Source: Nereocystis luetkeana
Taxonomy: Eukaryota; Sar; Phaeophyceae; Laminariales; Laminariaceae
Direction of reading: 5' to 3'
DNA length: 64,000 nt
NCBI GenBank assembly: GCA_031213475.1
Contig: JARUPZ010000024.1
Coordinates: 1,302,001-1,366,000 of the forward strand
This document shows positions 47,573 to 59,800 of this stretch, piece after piece. Every line of letters begins with the position of its first letter. Position 1 is the first letter of the stretch. Below the pieces are notes generated by a model that searched no databases, had not been told where the DNA came from, and saw nothing but the letters and a program-made list of their open reading frames with translations. The translations under genes were made by a program, and so were the position numbers.

Positions 47573-48300
47573 TAAGGGTCATGGCGCATAACCTATTAGG
47601 TATGGCGATTGGCGTGTGTACCAGCTCGTAGCTGGTGTGTACGCCTAGACTCGATTGCCGATGGCCGGCACAATACACAGTCAAAATGTTCGAGGCAAAC
47701 ACGTAGTCACTGTCAGGTGACTTTTGTACGTGAAGCTTCAACATAGAAGAGAAGAAGATGGTGTGGTGACCCCAAGCCACATTGTTGATTGATTGCTCAG
47801 CTGGAAGCTGATGATGGTGAGCAAAAGTAGAGCAAAAGTAGAGTGAGCTCAATGGGGAGGGCGGTGCGTGTGCGCTCGCAGCTCGCAACAAAGGACGACC
47901 CTTGCACTTCGGTCAAACAAGAACAAAATGAGGGAATACCCTCGTATTCCGTTCAAAATAAAAAACAACGAAGAGAACCCCCAGATTTACTGTAAAGAAC
48001 AATATATCTTGGGGTACTTATCCATGACCCCAGTGTAGCCTATGTTGTTTCTCCAACCAGAACTACAGTAAAACTATGCTACCGGTCTCGGAGGGATACT
48101 GAAGATATCCTGTCCATTGTGTACCAATGATAGCACGTACTAAATGTGCTGTCTACCGTAGATCATGTACGTACGTACCACAACAGTAGATCCATGGCAA
48201 TACTCGTCATTGGGACTTTATTCTGTGCGTACGGGTGCACAGCAGTATAATATGCGTAAAAAGACAGTAGCTGCTGCTATCCTACTATAACTCAGACTGA
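47573..48300. other. Stretch without a recognised feature
   Basis: A/T-rich with several short palindromic GTACGTACGTAC-type runs. The only longer open frame (minus, 47,517-47,891) has no domain or splice partner. Confidence 0.4.
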
Positions 48301-48303
48301 CTG

Positions 48304-48423
48304 GAAAATTGTCTGTTGTACATAGAATGCGTAAATAAATGTATACCAGATGACGTAAGTGTAATCGAGTAACGAATATGATGGTTACTGACAAGTATCA
48401 TCTCTAATAATACCTCCTCCCGT
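48304..48423 (+). repeat. Direct repeat, left copy
   Basis: About 115 bp (AAAATTGTCTGTTGTACATAG ... GGTTACTGACAAG.ATCATCTC) is repeated at 48,959-49,075 with one 4 bp indel and a few changes. The 535 bp between the copies has no clear frame. Not bounded by recognisable LTR ends. Confidence 0.85.
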
Positions 48424-48958
48424 TAAGCGTACACTTTCTTACTCTGCGTTGCATGCTAAAACTTCTTAAAAAGAAACACACATGCAACATCAAGGAGTGA
48501 TATTGTTTTGGGAACACTTGTACATAATGTACCTGTATGATGGTTCCAAGGATATTCAGTTGTACATGATGTACCTACCGGATGAGATCCAAGGAGTGAA
48601 TTCAACACATAAAAGGGCAATAAAATAACCGAACATAGAATCGTTATGTTCTATTTAATACTACTGCAACACCTGCTTGTATGAGGTGGGTGTGTATACC
48701 TAAACTACATACGAGGGTTGCTACAGAAGTACCTGGTACCTGGTAGTCTTTATAAAGTGAAAATGGTTTGTCGATCCGCTACAATCACAGGAAAGAATAA
48801 ACCTGGTCGAAAGTTCCTGCCGCCCCAAAAACAAACAAAGGAACAATGTGGACGATCACTGCAAGTGGTTTACTGCTTGCTCAAAAAAAGACAACCAGAT
48901 ACAGTAAGTAGTACTTTACCAGAGTTCCCTGCTGTATCCCCCAGGTGCGTCCCCGGGT

Positions 48959-49075
48959 AAAAATTGTCTGTTGTACATAGAATGCGTAAATGTATACCAG
49001 ATGACGTAAGTGTAATCGAGTAACGAATATGATGGTTACTGACAAGCATCATCTCTAATATACGGTCCCTCGTAA
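48959..49075 (+). repeat. Direct repeat, right copy
   Basis: Matches 48,304-48,423 in the same orientation. It is followed by CGGTCCCTCGTAATAA, which resembles the tip of MITE family A. Confidence 0.85.
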
Positions 49076-49129
49076 TAACTGCTCCGTTGTGTAGGGGCAC
49101 TTGCGACATACCCGCGCGAGAAGAGCAGC

Positions 49130-49440
49130 CGGCGTATTTTTATTTTTTATTTTTTTATTTTTTTCTCATCCCATTCATTATCTTCGCACATCTTCTTCTC
49201 TCTCTCCTTCCAACTCGTAACTCAGATCCGGGGTCACATAGCAAGCCCTTCTCCCCCCTTCCCGCTACGGTACGTGCCTTCATTTTTATCGCGAGAAGAT
49301 TTCAGCCTTTTCTTCCCTCGTCGACTCGCATCGAATTGTGCCTACCCACGCTGCAAGGCGCTCTCAACAATTGAATCCTTTTTTATTTTTGCAAATAAAG
49401 TCAAAGTTCGACCCACCTGGGGCTCGAACCCAGGACTCAA
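49130..49440 (-). mobile_element. tRNA-derived SINE, copy 5, with a different head
   Basis: Poly-T at 49,137-49,166 marks the tail, and body and B box (GGGTTCGAGCCCC) match the other copies. Beyond the B box the sequence reads GTTTATCAACGGGCATCATG instead of the usual GTTAACCTCGAATTCTAC, so the D/anticodon region comes from another tRNA or has been replaced. Confidence 0.85.
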
Positions 49441-49954
49441 ACATGATGCCCGTTGATAAACATGTTAACTGGCTGTGAGTATAGCTAAGTGGTTTAACCA
49501 TTGAGGTATAAACGAAGAAAGAGACCTTCTACGATGATAAAGGTTCACCCTGAATTGTCTGAGGCTCCATACCTCACCCGAAAACTGACTTCATTCAGCA
49601 AAAATCAAATTGTACCCCAAATGAAAAATCCCATCGCCAGGTGTATACTTGTACAAGAAAGTCATTTTTCGAAACAAGAATGTGGCATTCCAACGGTTTT
49701 GTGTTGAGAAACCCCGTCCTTCAGGATTTCATTCTAGCGGCAATGCGCTACTACTACCTCTATAATCATCGTAGAACGCGTCCAAAAGAAGCACCTTTGG
49801 TTCATTACGCCCCCCCGCCGATAACATCCTTTGGGGTTGATCAGGCCCCTAATCAGCTCATATAGCCCCCCCTCACCGGTCATGCGTTACTCTACAAACA
49901 AAAGGTGGTTCACTTCATTCATGCGCTTTCGGCTCTCTGGCCGATCAACGAGAA

Positions 49955-50350
49955 GTGTGAGTGTTGTCTTCACATTAAATCGTCCTTTCTACCCACAGCG
50001 TCATCATTAACCCCACTGTGTCCGTCCTGATTCCTTCATACCTTGTCCTAGAGAGATACTAGTCCATGGTTAAAAAAACCGAGTGAAATGCCGGCATACC
50101 GGGTACGAGAACACCACAACGCGAGCAACTAGCAAGGCCAGCAACTAAAGATCGAAAAGGTGATAAAAAACTGAAACGACACCGAATGCAAAAAATGACG
50201 CAAGCAAGGAGATCAGAAATAAGCCTGATTTTAATCAAGAAGGAAAGCATGCGTACTCAAGAAAGACAGATCGCTGCTGCAAAGGACGAAGCAACACGAA
50301 GAAGGGTGGGAAGATACCGGCATAGGGACGGCGGCGGGGAGGGGAAGAAA
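49955..50350 (+). repeat. Dispersed repeat D, copy 3
   Basis: Starts GTGTTGTCTTCACATTAAATC and shares GGCATACCGGGTACGAGAAC, AAGCATGCGTACTCAAGAAAG, GATCGCTGCTGCAAAGGACG and AAGATACCGGCATA with the copy at 24 kb. Confidence 0.7.
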
Positions 50351-50494
50351 ACAAAGGGGCAACAGACAAAAAAAGGCGAGACTAATAGTGTTCTTTTATT
50401 ATCATCGTGGTTATCTCCACTTGATTTCCATGTTTCTACCCACGGCAGAAAAAAAAGAACGTAAAATGCGACGTCACTCGAACACGGGGTACTT

Positions 50495-51085
50495 CTTTTG
50501 TTCGAAATATTCAAGGCGTTCCCCGGGATGGATTGCGCGGACCGTGGAATCGCGAAGAATCAACTATTATTATTATGATAACAGATTGACGAATGAATGT
50601 GGAGTAAACAATCACAAAGAAGCACCATAAGCACCATAAGCAAGACTAAATCACGGCGAATGTGAAGGTGTTGCCTACTGAGGTGAGCTATATATACGTA
50701 GGGGTAAAAGAGCGATCAATTATACCCAGCCCAGGGTAATCCTTTTATCACGCCATCGAATGACGGAGTTGTTTTTTTGTGTTACGAAGTAGGAAGCGCG
50801 ATAGGATGGCGGGATTTATACCGCGGGAATGACGGTGTGTTGTTTTTTCTTTTACGAAGTAGTAGGAAGTGCGGTATGAATTCCCGAGGTAAAAATCCCG
50901 TCGTCTTACCGCGCTTCCTACTTCGTAACAAAAAAAAACAACACCGCGCCATTCGATTCGCCGAGATTTGTCTTTTTTATGGTGCGTTGTCATGGTTTAC
51001 TCCTCGTTCGTCAATCTGTTATGGTTGATTCACCGCGATTCCACGGTCCGCGGGAGTAATCCCGGGGAAGGCACTTGGAAAATGC
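50495..51085. mobile_element. Foldback element of about 0.6 kb
   Basis: Outer arms (about 50,500-50,635 and 50,965-51,080) are inverted copies sharing CGCGGACCGTGGAATCGCG, AACAGATTGACGAA and GCACCATAA. A second inverted pair (TGTTACGAAGTAGGAAGCGCG at 50,779; its complement at about 50,908) lies inside. No coding frame. Its class is unknown. Confidence 0.7.
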
Positions 51086-51106
51086 TTACCTGGTAGTTTT
51101 GATGAT

Positions 51107-51197
51107 GACTGATGAAGCAGCTGAGTGGTTTTTAACCTTCATCATAAACGAACACAAGAAGTATTTATGAAGGAATGGGGTTTGAGTCCCACCAAAT
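51107..51197 (+). tRNA. tRNA-like relic
   Basis: GCTGAGTGGTTTTTAACC (A-box-like) and GGGGTTTGAGTCCCACC (T-arm-like with a G/C stem) are spaced as in a class II tRNA. The acceptor stem is not evident. GCTAAGTGGTTTAACCATTG at about 49,485 is related. Probably a SINE head or pseudogene. Confidence 0.25.
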
Positions 51198-51300
51198 AAA
51201 TGTCCTATCTCCGCTGGTAAAAAGGGAAAACAGGTGGAGAGAACCACGACAATAAGAGAACACTCGACCAGCGAGTCGAAAGTGAAGTGAACCACTATTA

Positions 51301-51405
51301 TTACGGGGGACCATAGTTAATAGAACCCATGGTATGCATAAAAACCTATATATTTAAGCATTTTTACTAACAATATTTGGTCCTAATAACTATGGTCCCC
51401 CGTAA
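51301..51405. mobile_element. MITE family A, copy 6
   Basis: Both TIRs are intact (TTACGGGGGACCATAGTTAATAG and its complement) with TA on each side. One of the best-preserved copies. Confidence 0.85.
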
Positions 51406-52063
51406 TAGTAATAGAGTAAAAGAACGCACGAGTAGGGAGGGGGATCATATGAACGAAAAACTAGGCGATATATAGGAGCCTGATCAACCCCGGAGGATGT
51501 TATCGGCGGGAGGCCATATCGAGCCCAAAGGTACTTCTTCGTTCGTTTATTGAGGTTATACGAAGTTTTGCGATAAGCGGTTCCACTTTGTCCCGAAATA
51601 TATGATTTTTTTATGTGTGAGAATTTCGTCCAAATCGTCCTTATATTGCGGGATAGAGTGGTATTTATTATGACAACAGCGAACAAGACAACTATCACAT
51701 TTCCTACTCGATAACGACATCAGACTCAATTATTTTATGAAACCGGCGAACTGAACCCCTGCTACTGGCAACTCTGTAATGTAACGTATTTCAAAACACG
51801 TATTTTTCAAGGCTGTTCTCGTAACGCGGGGTTGGCATCATTACACCGTATGTACTACGTATGGTCATCTCGGTGTACTCGTTTCGTATCGTGCGGAGTA
51901 GAACCTGTTCTACGTGCTTATTAATACGTGCCGTCGGGACGGAAATGTGAGGATCTCTTGGGCTTCCTCGTGGGATGTGTGGAACTGTCGTCATAATGAA
52001 GCAGGACATTGGGGAGCTGCCCGGCAACGCGAATAGCTATCGCTGCTCAACAGCACATATACT

Positions 52064-52069
<6 letters not shown>

Positions 52070-52097
<28 letters not shown>

Positions 52098-52420
52098 CCC
52101 TCCCATTTATTATCTTCGCACATCTTCTTCTCTCTCTCCTTCCAACTCGTAACTCAGATCCGGGGTCACGTAGCAGGCTCTTCTCCCCCCTTCCCGCTAC
52201 GGTACGTGCCTTCATTTTTATCGCGAGAAGATTTCAGCCTTTTCTTCCCTCGTCGACTCGCATCGAATTGTGCCTACCCACGCTGCAAGGCGCTCTCAAC
52301 AATTGAATCCCTTTTTTTTATTTTTGCAAATAAAGTCAATGTCCGACCCTCCTAGGGCTCGAACCCAGGACTCAAACAAGTAGAATTCGAGGTTAACCAC
52401 TTGAACCACCGGGGCGACCG
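52070..52420 (-). mobile_element. tRNA-derived SINE, copy 6 (full length)
   Basis: Tail of 28 T (52,070-52,097) on the plus strand, the complete body, then the head with GGGTTCGAGCCC (one change in the stem) and GGTTCAAGTGGTTAACC, ending at GGTCGCCCC. Confidence 0.9.
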
Positions 52421-52674
52421 GTCTCATGGAACTTACTGTAGCCGGCAGTTGCGCGTAAAGGTATACCTTGACCTTCGAAAACAAGAGCAAGAATATTTCG
52501 TTCGCATACTACTGCGTACCTGGCCAAGTGCTTATTGTTGAAGCCGTGGCAGTCGCATTTTGTCGCGTCTCTCACTACACGGAGGGCTAGCTAAAGTGCC
52601 ATTCATTGCGAGAGAGATGGCGGTCGTGCGACACAACCCTACTCGTCCAGGCGCGACAGACCTATTGCGGGGGG

Positions 52675-52769
52675 CCATAGTAAATAGGACCAAATATTGT
52701 CAGTACAAATAGCTAAATATGCAAGCGTTTGTGTATACCGTAGGTCCTATATAGTATTGCCCCCCGTAA
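52675..52769. mobile_element. MITE family A, copy 7
   Basis: TTGCGGGGGGCCATAGTAAATAGG and ATTGCCCCCCGTAA ends, TA on both sides. The interior matches the family. Confidence 0.8.
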
Positions 52770-52889
52770 TAGTACTAAATTCAACGAATTACCTTCCTTT
52801 CATGCCTCAGACGACACACATCTCCTTAAGTTGGTGCCCTCGACTGGTGGCACGACAATCTGACGTTTGTTTCAGGCATGTCGTCAACC

Positions 52890-52992
52890 CCCCCCCGCGC
52901 CGCTCCGCTCCGTCCCGGCATTGTAGGGATGCGAGGGTTTATGGCCATACGACTACGGCCATGTATGAAAATGAGTCCACCCCCCCCCCCCG
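52890..52992 (+). repeat. Repeat F, 3' part with poly-C tail
   Basis: CCGTCCCGGCATTGTAGGGATGCGAGGGTT.ATGGCCATACGACTACGGCCATG then ATGAGTCCA and 13 C. Confidence 0.75.
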
Positions 52993-53363
52993 CCACGCCT
53001 CCTCTAGCCGTCTCCTCTCGCTCCCACGCTTCCTCCTCTTCTTCATTTCTCCTTCATCCCCTAGTATTACCCATTCTTTATCAACCAATCGCCTACCACG
53101 GCAACAACAAAACACCCACGAATGAACCAAGACCGACAAAAACGGCAAGCAGCGAGTAGTAGTAGTTTGCTGCGGTACCCTATTACCCCAGAAAAAAACA
53201 CGAAAGGCGAAGTGAAAGGTTGTAGCTTCAAATAAGCTGCTACGTATTGCATAGATATATTTATACCAGGTATCACTCACCAGTACGTTCCTACGTCCAG
53301 GAGGGCACTCCATCAAATATGTTTCGTTTAGTGGTGACAACGGTGTTTTCTATACGCCGACTG

Positions 53364-53467
53364 TTACGGGGGACCGTAGTAAATAGGACCTATGGTACAC
53401 ACAAAAACTATATATTTACCTATTTTTACTGACAATATTTGGTCCTATTTACTATGGTCCCCCGCAA
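53364..53467. mobile_element. MITE family A, copy 8
   Basis: Inverted ends TTACGGGGGACCGTAGTAAATAGG and CCTATTTACTATGGTCCCCCGCAA; the interior matches the family. Confidence 0.85.
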
Positions 53468-53856
53468 TAGTCGATAATCCATCCTGAGATAAAATTAAGT
53501 TTCTATCTATATCAGCATCTCCTAAGATGCACGCAACAGCAACCCAAGCATGCCCACCCGCTGTGTCGTCTCATCTTCATGGTCAAAGAAAGCTTTGAAC
53601 AAGAAACAAACAATCACACAAGGAAGCATAGACGAACGAACGTGTGTGCAAATTATAGATATGAAAAGGTGGCAGGCAACTACTTCCGGTTGTCCGCCAG
53701 CGCCACCTCCCCACCATCGCCTGACCCTCGGCGCTTATTCCGCCGCCGAGACTTTATCCTGTGCGCGTTCATATTGTCCTGCCCCCGCCCCCAGCCCTTC
53801 CGGGTGCTGGCATCGCCCTATTAGTAGTTACACCACCCATGTCGGTCATCACTCAC

Positions 53857-56800
53857 GCAAGGGTTGACCTTGACGGCGGCACCATCCCCACTTCGCTCGA
53901 ACGACGTTTTGTTGCATACGTTCAGCTAAACGAGAGCCGGCTTCCCGCCGGCTGCGTCGTCGGAGGCGTCAACCAGTTAGTCGCTCCCCACCTCCTCCCG
54001 CGCTTATTCCGCCACCGAGACAGTATCCTCCGCGAAATCTAGTTGTTGGGATCCCGCCGCCCCGACCCCAGCAAAAAGAGCGCCTGTGCCGTCTTCGCCG
54101 CACCACCCACTGCGGACGACACTCACACCAGGCCTATTTACCACTCCCACTACTTTTGGATGGGGTTGCAGACGTCGAGCTTAACGGGAGCCGATTTCGC
54201 CGTACAGACGTGTCGGCGAAGGCGCCCAACAGCGCGGCGCGTTTCTCGCCTCGCCCGAGGTAGCTGGCAACCTCGTGCGACGTGTCTTGTGTCGAGTCGC
54301 CCCACAGGGCGTAGTACGCCAGGAGGGTCGGTGACACTTTAGTGTCGAGCCCGGCCTCTGTGGACCGCACACCTTCCTTGCCGAGGGCGCACTAGCTCTT
54401 CAGCAGGTGGTAGTTTGCGACCAGTACGAGCCGCGCACTGAAGGGCCAACTGGTCGTCGTCGGGGTCCTGCGATTGGAGGGCATATTCGGTTGTGCTGAA
54501 GACGACGGTGCTGCCCCAAATGGGAATGTTCTTGATGCCAGTCTTGTAGCGGACGCCGCCTGCAGCTTGCAGGCAGACCAAGTTGTCGTCGACGCTCGTC
54601 TGTTCCATAGCTCCGAGAAAACCGCGAGAAGGAGGGAGGGACCTTCTCAGAGTGAGGGTTGCGCGGGCGCAGTGCAATCTGAGTACGATATCTACAAAGC
54701 AGATTGACTAGTAACATAAGGTCAAGCCGTCTACAGCATCTGGCGATGAAGAACACGACAGTTCGTCACCATTGGCAATAACACGAGGCTTCGAGTGTAC
54801 CGTATGCACTAGGGGCCGTGCCGGTTCAACTGCAGCTGCGATGCCTAACAGCCACCAAGTTTTTGCTTCCGATTATTCCGCAAACAAACCGGCTGCGATC
54901 TAGTGCGTCGTCTTCTCGCGCCCAGCCCAGAAACAACTTACCGTCCACACTAAAACTAGCGAAAAACATGAAGTCTGTGCAATAATCGACACCTTGATTT
55001 TTCATCCAATCGTAGTAGCAAGCTGTTTGGCAAGTCACCAGGGTATTTGAGAGAGACTGATCAGTCTCAGCATTGGCGGCAACGCGTCTTGGCGTCGTGT
55101 CCAGCGGCATACCTTGGTACCCTCCGGTGGAGAGCCACGGTCGATGTGTTCGAAGTTACTGTTCGACGAGTGTCGCTGCGGGCGTCAAGACGAACAGGAA
55201 CGCATGTGGTTAAAACATGTTTACGTGCAAATGGCTCTCTAGCTATGCTACTACCGTTTACTTGCTGTTTGGGGATGGATTAATGGGTGGGCTGGCCCTA
55301 TTGCACTACTGCTTCTTTATGTACAGATCGAGTTCGTCGCTAGAGTGTACTCGATACTGATGAAACACACAAACCAAAAAACGCCGGTATCTCCCCGAGG
55401 TTCACTGAGGCGAGGGACCAGATAGCAGTTAAGAAAAACCCACCAAGCGCCGCGCGGAAACCAGTACGTGGACAGGATGACCGTGAAAGCAAATACGATA
55501 AGAACACATTTTCCAGGTATGCGGTCGTACTCACAGCGAACTTCTCCTCTCTCCAGGCCGCTTCCCACGCTTCCTCTACCCTGTTTGCCACCTCCTCTGC
55601 TTTGCAACCAACTGTGGCGAAAGCCTCTACCTTCCTCCCATAGTGCAGCGTACGTTCGATCACGCCATCGGCTTCCGCGCTGAAGGTCACGACAGTATCC
55701 CTCTGAGAAGTGAAACTGAAAAATGCGAGGAGAACAAACGACGATGCGATGGAAGATCGAACGGAATAGGTGCGCACGGATAGGAGTAAATATTGACGAA
55801 GTCCTTCTCATTGGGGACGGTCGACAAATGCCTATGCAGCACCGACGTTTTACCGCACTTGCGGAGAGATACGCCCCGTCAGAGTTGCAACGATATACTC
55901 CTGTCGCCAGGAAATTCACCATTAATACCCCTCCCCCCCCCCCCCGCGTCACGGTGTATCACGTTTGTAGTATTGAAAACTTACCACCCCCACTTACCGC
56001 TGTATTCCAAAGCTTACCACGTTGATGTGGAAAGCGCATGTTGGCCCCCGGTAAGGTACGTCATACATCACCGCCTGTGTACAACGTGGTGTCTCAGACG
56101 CTGTTGTTACAGTCGCCCTGCCCGGGAAGTTCTGCGGCGTCACCGCCTTGTTGCACCTGAAATCCAAGCCGCCGTCTATGTACGTGGTGCTGCGGTGGAC
56201 GATGAGGTAGTAGTCGAGGGCGCCTGCTAGGCGCCTCATCTTGTTTTTAGCGGTGAGGTCCCCTCCCCTCGAACCGTACTCCACAAGCAACCCGTAGTCT
56301 TCCACAACAAGACCGAGCCCGGACTGCTCGAGATACTCCGCACGTCCCCAAGCAACGCGGCCGGAAAACGCGAGGAAAATAAAGCAACAGCTACGAAAAC
56401 AATCGGTTTGTGTACCGCGGGCCGCAATTTAATGGGAGCACCTCATCCACGCTGACGTGAACCTACATGCCTTTCGAAACAACCAACCAAACGAATGGTG
56501 CGCGCATACACAAATGCAGCTGTAACAGATGATCGGTCCAGGCAACGATTAGTCATGTCAGCCAAACAATGTGAGCTCACCGGTAACGCGGCTTCCGCGC
56601 TTCAAGTATGGGGTGGATAAAGGTACGATGACGGTCCCCTGAGGGTGCAACGCCTCCTTGCAGATGTGGTACACAAGCCTCTTCAGGAGGTCTAAGGAGA
56701 GAGCGTTGTCCTGAAGATGAGGCTCCTGGTTTTTGAGGCTGAGGGAGATGAACACCAACATGGCACGCCTCCGGACCTTGATGTTCAGCATGTCTTTCTG

Positions 56801-59800
56801 AAGGAAGTTCGTACTCAGCGGCGGGAGCAGGTGCAAGCAGGTGTTCTCCTCTCTGTCCAAACCACGGGCGGTGTTGGGGTGCGCGTCAGCAAAAAAACTC
56901 ACTACTATCAATAAATAATACATGTCCTTTTTGGTCGGTAAATAAAGGTTAGTTTGGGGTACACGGCGGTGTTTCAGACCAACAGACAAAAACCGTATAT
57001 ATCGAAGCCATGAGCAAACTACAAACTGTTTTTTTACGCAAACATAAGCTGTACAACGCAGCGGTTACACCGTCCAGGGCGTGTATACCCCGTCAAGCTT
57101 TACAACGCAGCAGTTACACCGTCCAGGGCGTATATACCCAGTAAGCGGCGTTGCTACCGCAACATCCTGTTTGTTGTCTTCACCTGAGCTCGATTTTGAG
57201 TTCGCCCTCCAAACCAGCTGCCGACGGTAGCTTTGAAATATTTTCAAGAGGCTCGGGTGAAGCGCCAGTCTTGCTCCGCTTCCCCTCCGCCTTACCTGCC
57301 CCCTTCCCCCGCGGAACTGGAGGGTCCAGCCTCGTCGTCCTCGCCCGGACTTTCTCCTCGTCGCGTGTTGGCACCTTTGCTCTCGGTCTCACTGGAATCA
57401 CGGCACTTCCACTCAGGAAGCCGTTTGTCTTCACCGGCCGCAATGGCGCCCTTGCAATCGCCGGCGGGGTGTGCCTTGCAGAGCACGCAGGTGTGTCTGC
57501 CCGTCCACGAATGTGGAGCGAGCACAAAAAATGAGGGGTACGTGGTATTTTCATGTCTTTGAATTGCCCCGATCACCTCCTACCTCTTGTTGTATGGGTG
57601 TGTTTGAAAGGGTCGGAAGAGGGGGGGGGGGCGTGAGGCCGTTCGGCGGGGCTAGCCACGGATATTTCCAAGGAACCTGCACAGAAAGTAGTAGTCGTTT
57701 CGCTGTGATCGTTTCGTGTCCAATCTGTCGATATGACAAAATTCGAAACGTGCGTTCTCCCCACTACTGCTTGATTTGCAATGATCGTTGTCTCGTACTT
57801 CGTGACCGCAATACTTGTGGCTCTCTAGGAGACAAAGTCCGTACTGGCAACGGAGGTACTGCAGGTCGAAGGGGACACATACCATACCTTATTTACGTAA
57901 ATAAGAATACCAACAAGCTTAACAGAAAGCCTCAGGTGTTGTTGTTTTCACTACGCGAGTTTTCGTGAGTACCTCAACTTCGGGCATTTGGGGGTACCTG
58001 GCCGTCTCGGGCGCGCCACAAACAGCACACGGAACGAGAGTGTCGCCGTCCTCATCGTCGCTGCCGTCCTCGTCGCTGTTTGTCGCCGTCGCTGTCTTCG
58101 TCGTCGCCGACGCCCACGTCGTCGCCCGTGCCTTTGCCCTTGCCGCCCCTCTTGCCGTTCACAGCACGAGGGAAGGTAGGGGGGACTACTTGAAGCTTGA
58201 GATCGTTGACCGTCTTCTTGGCATCCGCATACTTCTTGTCATACGCGTCCAGAAACGGTCTCAGGCTAGTGTCGATGCCAAATTCCCGACACGCGGAGGA
58301 AGACACCATAAGGAGCAGAACGGCGACGAAAGGAGATCAGGTGCTGGAGCGAAAAAGCAAGACGTGGACAATAAGACGTGTTCGTCCACGAATAGACCAA
58401 AGGTGTTGGTGGTTTAAACGTGCTGCTTGCCAAAGACCCATCGCGATGAAGACTTCCTTAGCAACCCAACGCGACTGCGATCGAACATAAGACAGGTGGA
58501 GCACGGACTCACTGAACGGAGCTGTACAAGTGGCTGCGCTCGAACAGTGTCGGCGTCGCCATCGTCGAGTTCTAGTGCGTGCGCCGGAAGCCCTCTCTGC
58601 ATTTCTTATAACTCAGTGTCCACGCGCCGCTGGTGAGGCTTGATGTAGTTCGCGTAGTGTCCGGGCTCCTCAAACGCGAGTTTGTTGATCACGCTGGTGC
58701 GGGGGGAAAATGGCCCAGGTAATGTTGTCAGAAAATAGTGGGTTTCGCAAGGAGGCGTTCAGGGTGACCCATGCGCAGACGAGGGTCGGGGGCGGGGGGG
58801 GTTGCCCTGGATCTCATGCATGGCCGTAGTCGTATGACCAAAGACCCTCGCGTCCCTACAATGCCGGGGCGGAGCACGTCTGATTTTCACCGACCACGCA
58901 GACATTGCTTGCACCAAGCGCGAAGCTCCATGAGGTGTGCGGCGAGTCACCTGAAGTGTAAATTGCATCCGACCAAGAGGCGCTTGTGAGGTGAAGTTGC
59001 TTGAGGATGACAGCGTTAACGAGGTGAAAGAAAATTACGGCGTGGCAACTTCCAGAGACAGCAATAGGAGTACTGTACAACAGGCTCGTAGGTGCCTTAT
59101 TTTAAACACTATCAGGTACGTCATACCACAATTATTTTCCGTGTGCGAAGTATATCTTCTGCACCCCGCACAAACGAGCTACAGTAGTAGTTCGACCGCC
59201 AGCTGTGACAGGCCAAAACAAACAAAACGGTACCCTGTCTATCTACAGTATCTCGCGTATTTAGCGGCCAGTTTTGCGGTGTCGTTGCCCAACGACGCCA
59301 ACCCAACCTATATTTACATATATATATAGGGGGGGGGGGTCTGTCCAATAATCTAGCAGGGAAATATCCACAAAATGGGGGTGGAAAAAACAACGCGCGA
59401 CCCGCTCCCTGAACAGCTGGAATATATATGCGCGATACTGGACCAGACACGAATCACCCCAGCACACATACACACCCGCACTTACTTGGTCAGTCTTGTT
59501 GACCACTGTTCCCTAGGCACGACGAGCTCGACGCCCCGTAGCCACTCTGCTACGTCCCCCGCCTGCTGCAAAATTGGTTTGAGATCGACCCTTCCCGCGC
59601 CACTCTTAGGGTACCTGCCAAAAACATAATAGCATACGACGAGCAGACTTGGCACGTTTAGAGTACAACACGCAGTTGCTTTTTTTACAGCATCGCAACA
59701 ACGATGTGTACGGGTGGGAATAGAAGCTCAGTGTCTTACCACGGACCATTGGGGTGATTCTTCTCTTCTTGCGAATTGTGATTCCCAGTCAGTCTTCTTG

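Noticed and set aside
53756-54042. Plus-strand frame in the region 53.7-54.0 kb
   Set aside because: The minus strand has an acceptor (cgtttag) and a strong gtgagt donor around 53,925-53,857 in phase 0, so the minus-strand reading is preferred.
58600-58612. Non-standard code with TAA read as Gln
   Set aside because: A Gln there would read well, but the monooxygenase and other exons use only CAA/CAG for Gln, the monooxygenase and the 19.9 kb gene end cleanly at TAG, and the RT ends at TGA. One TAA is better explained by decay or error.
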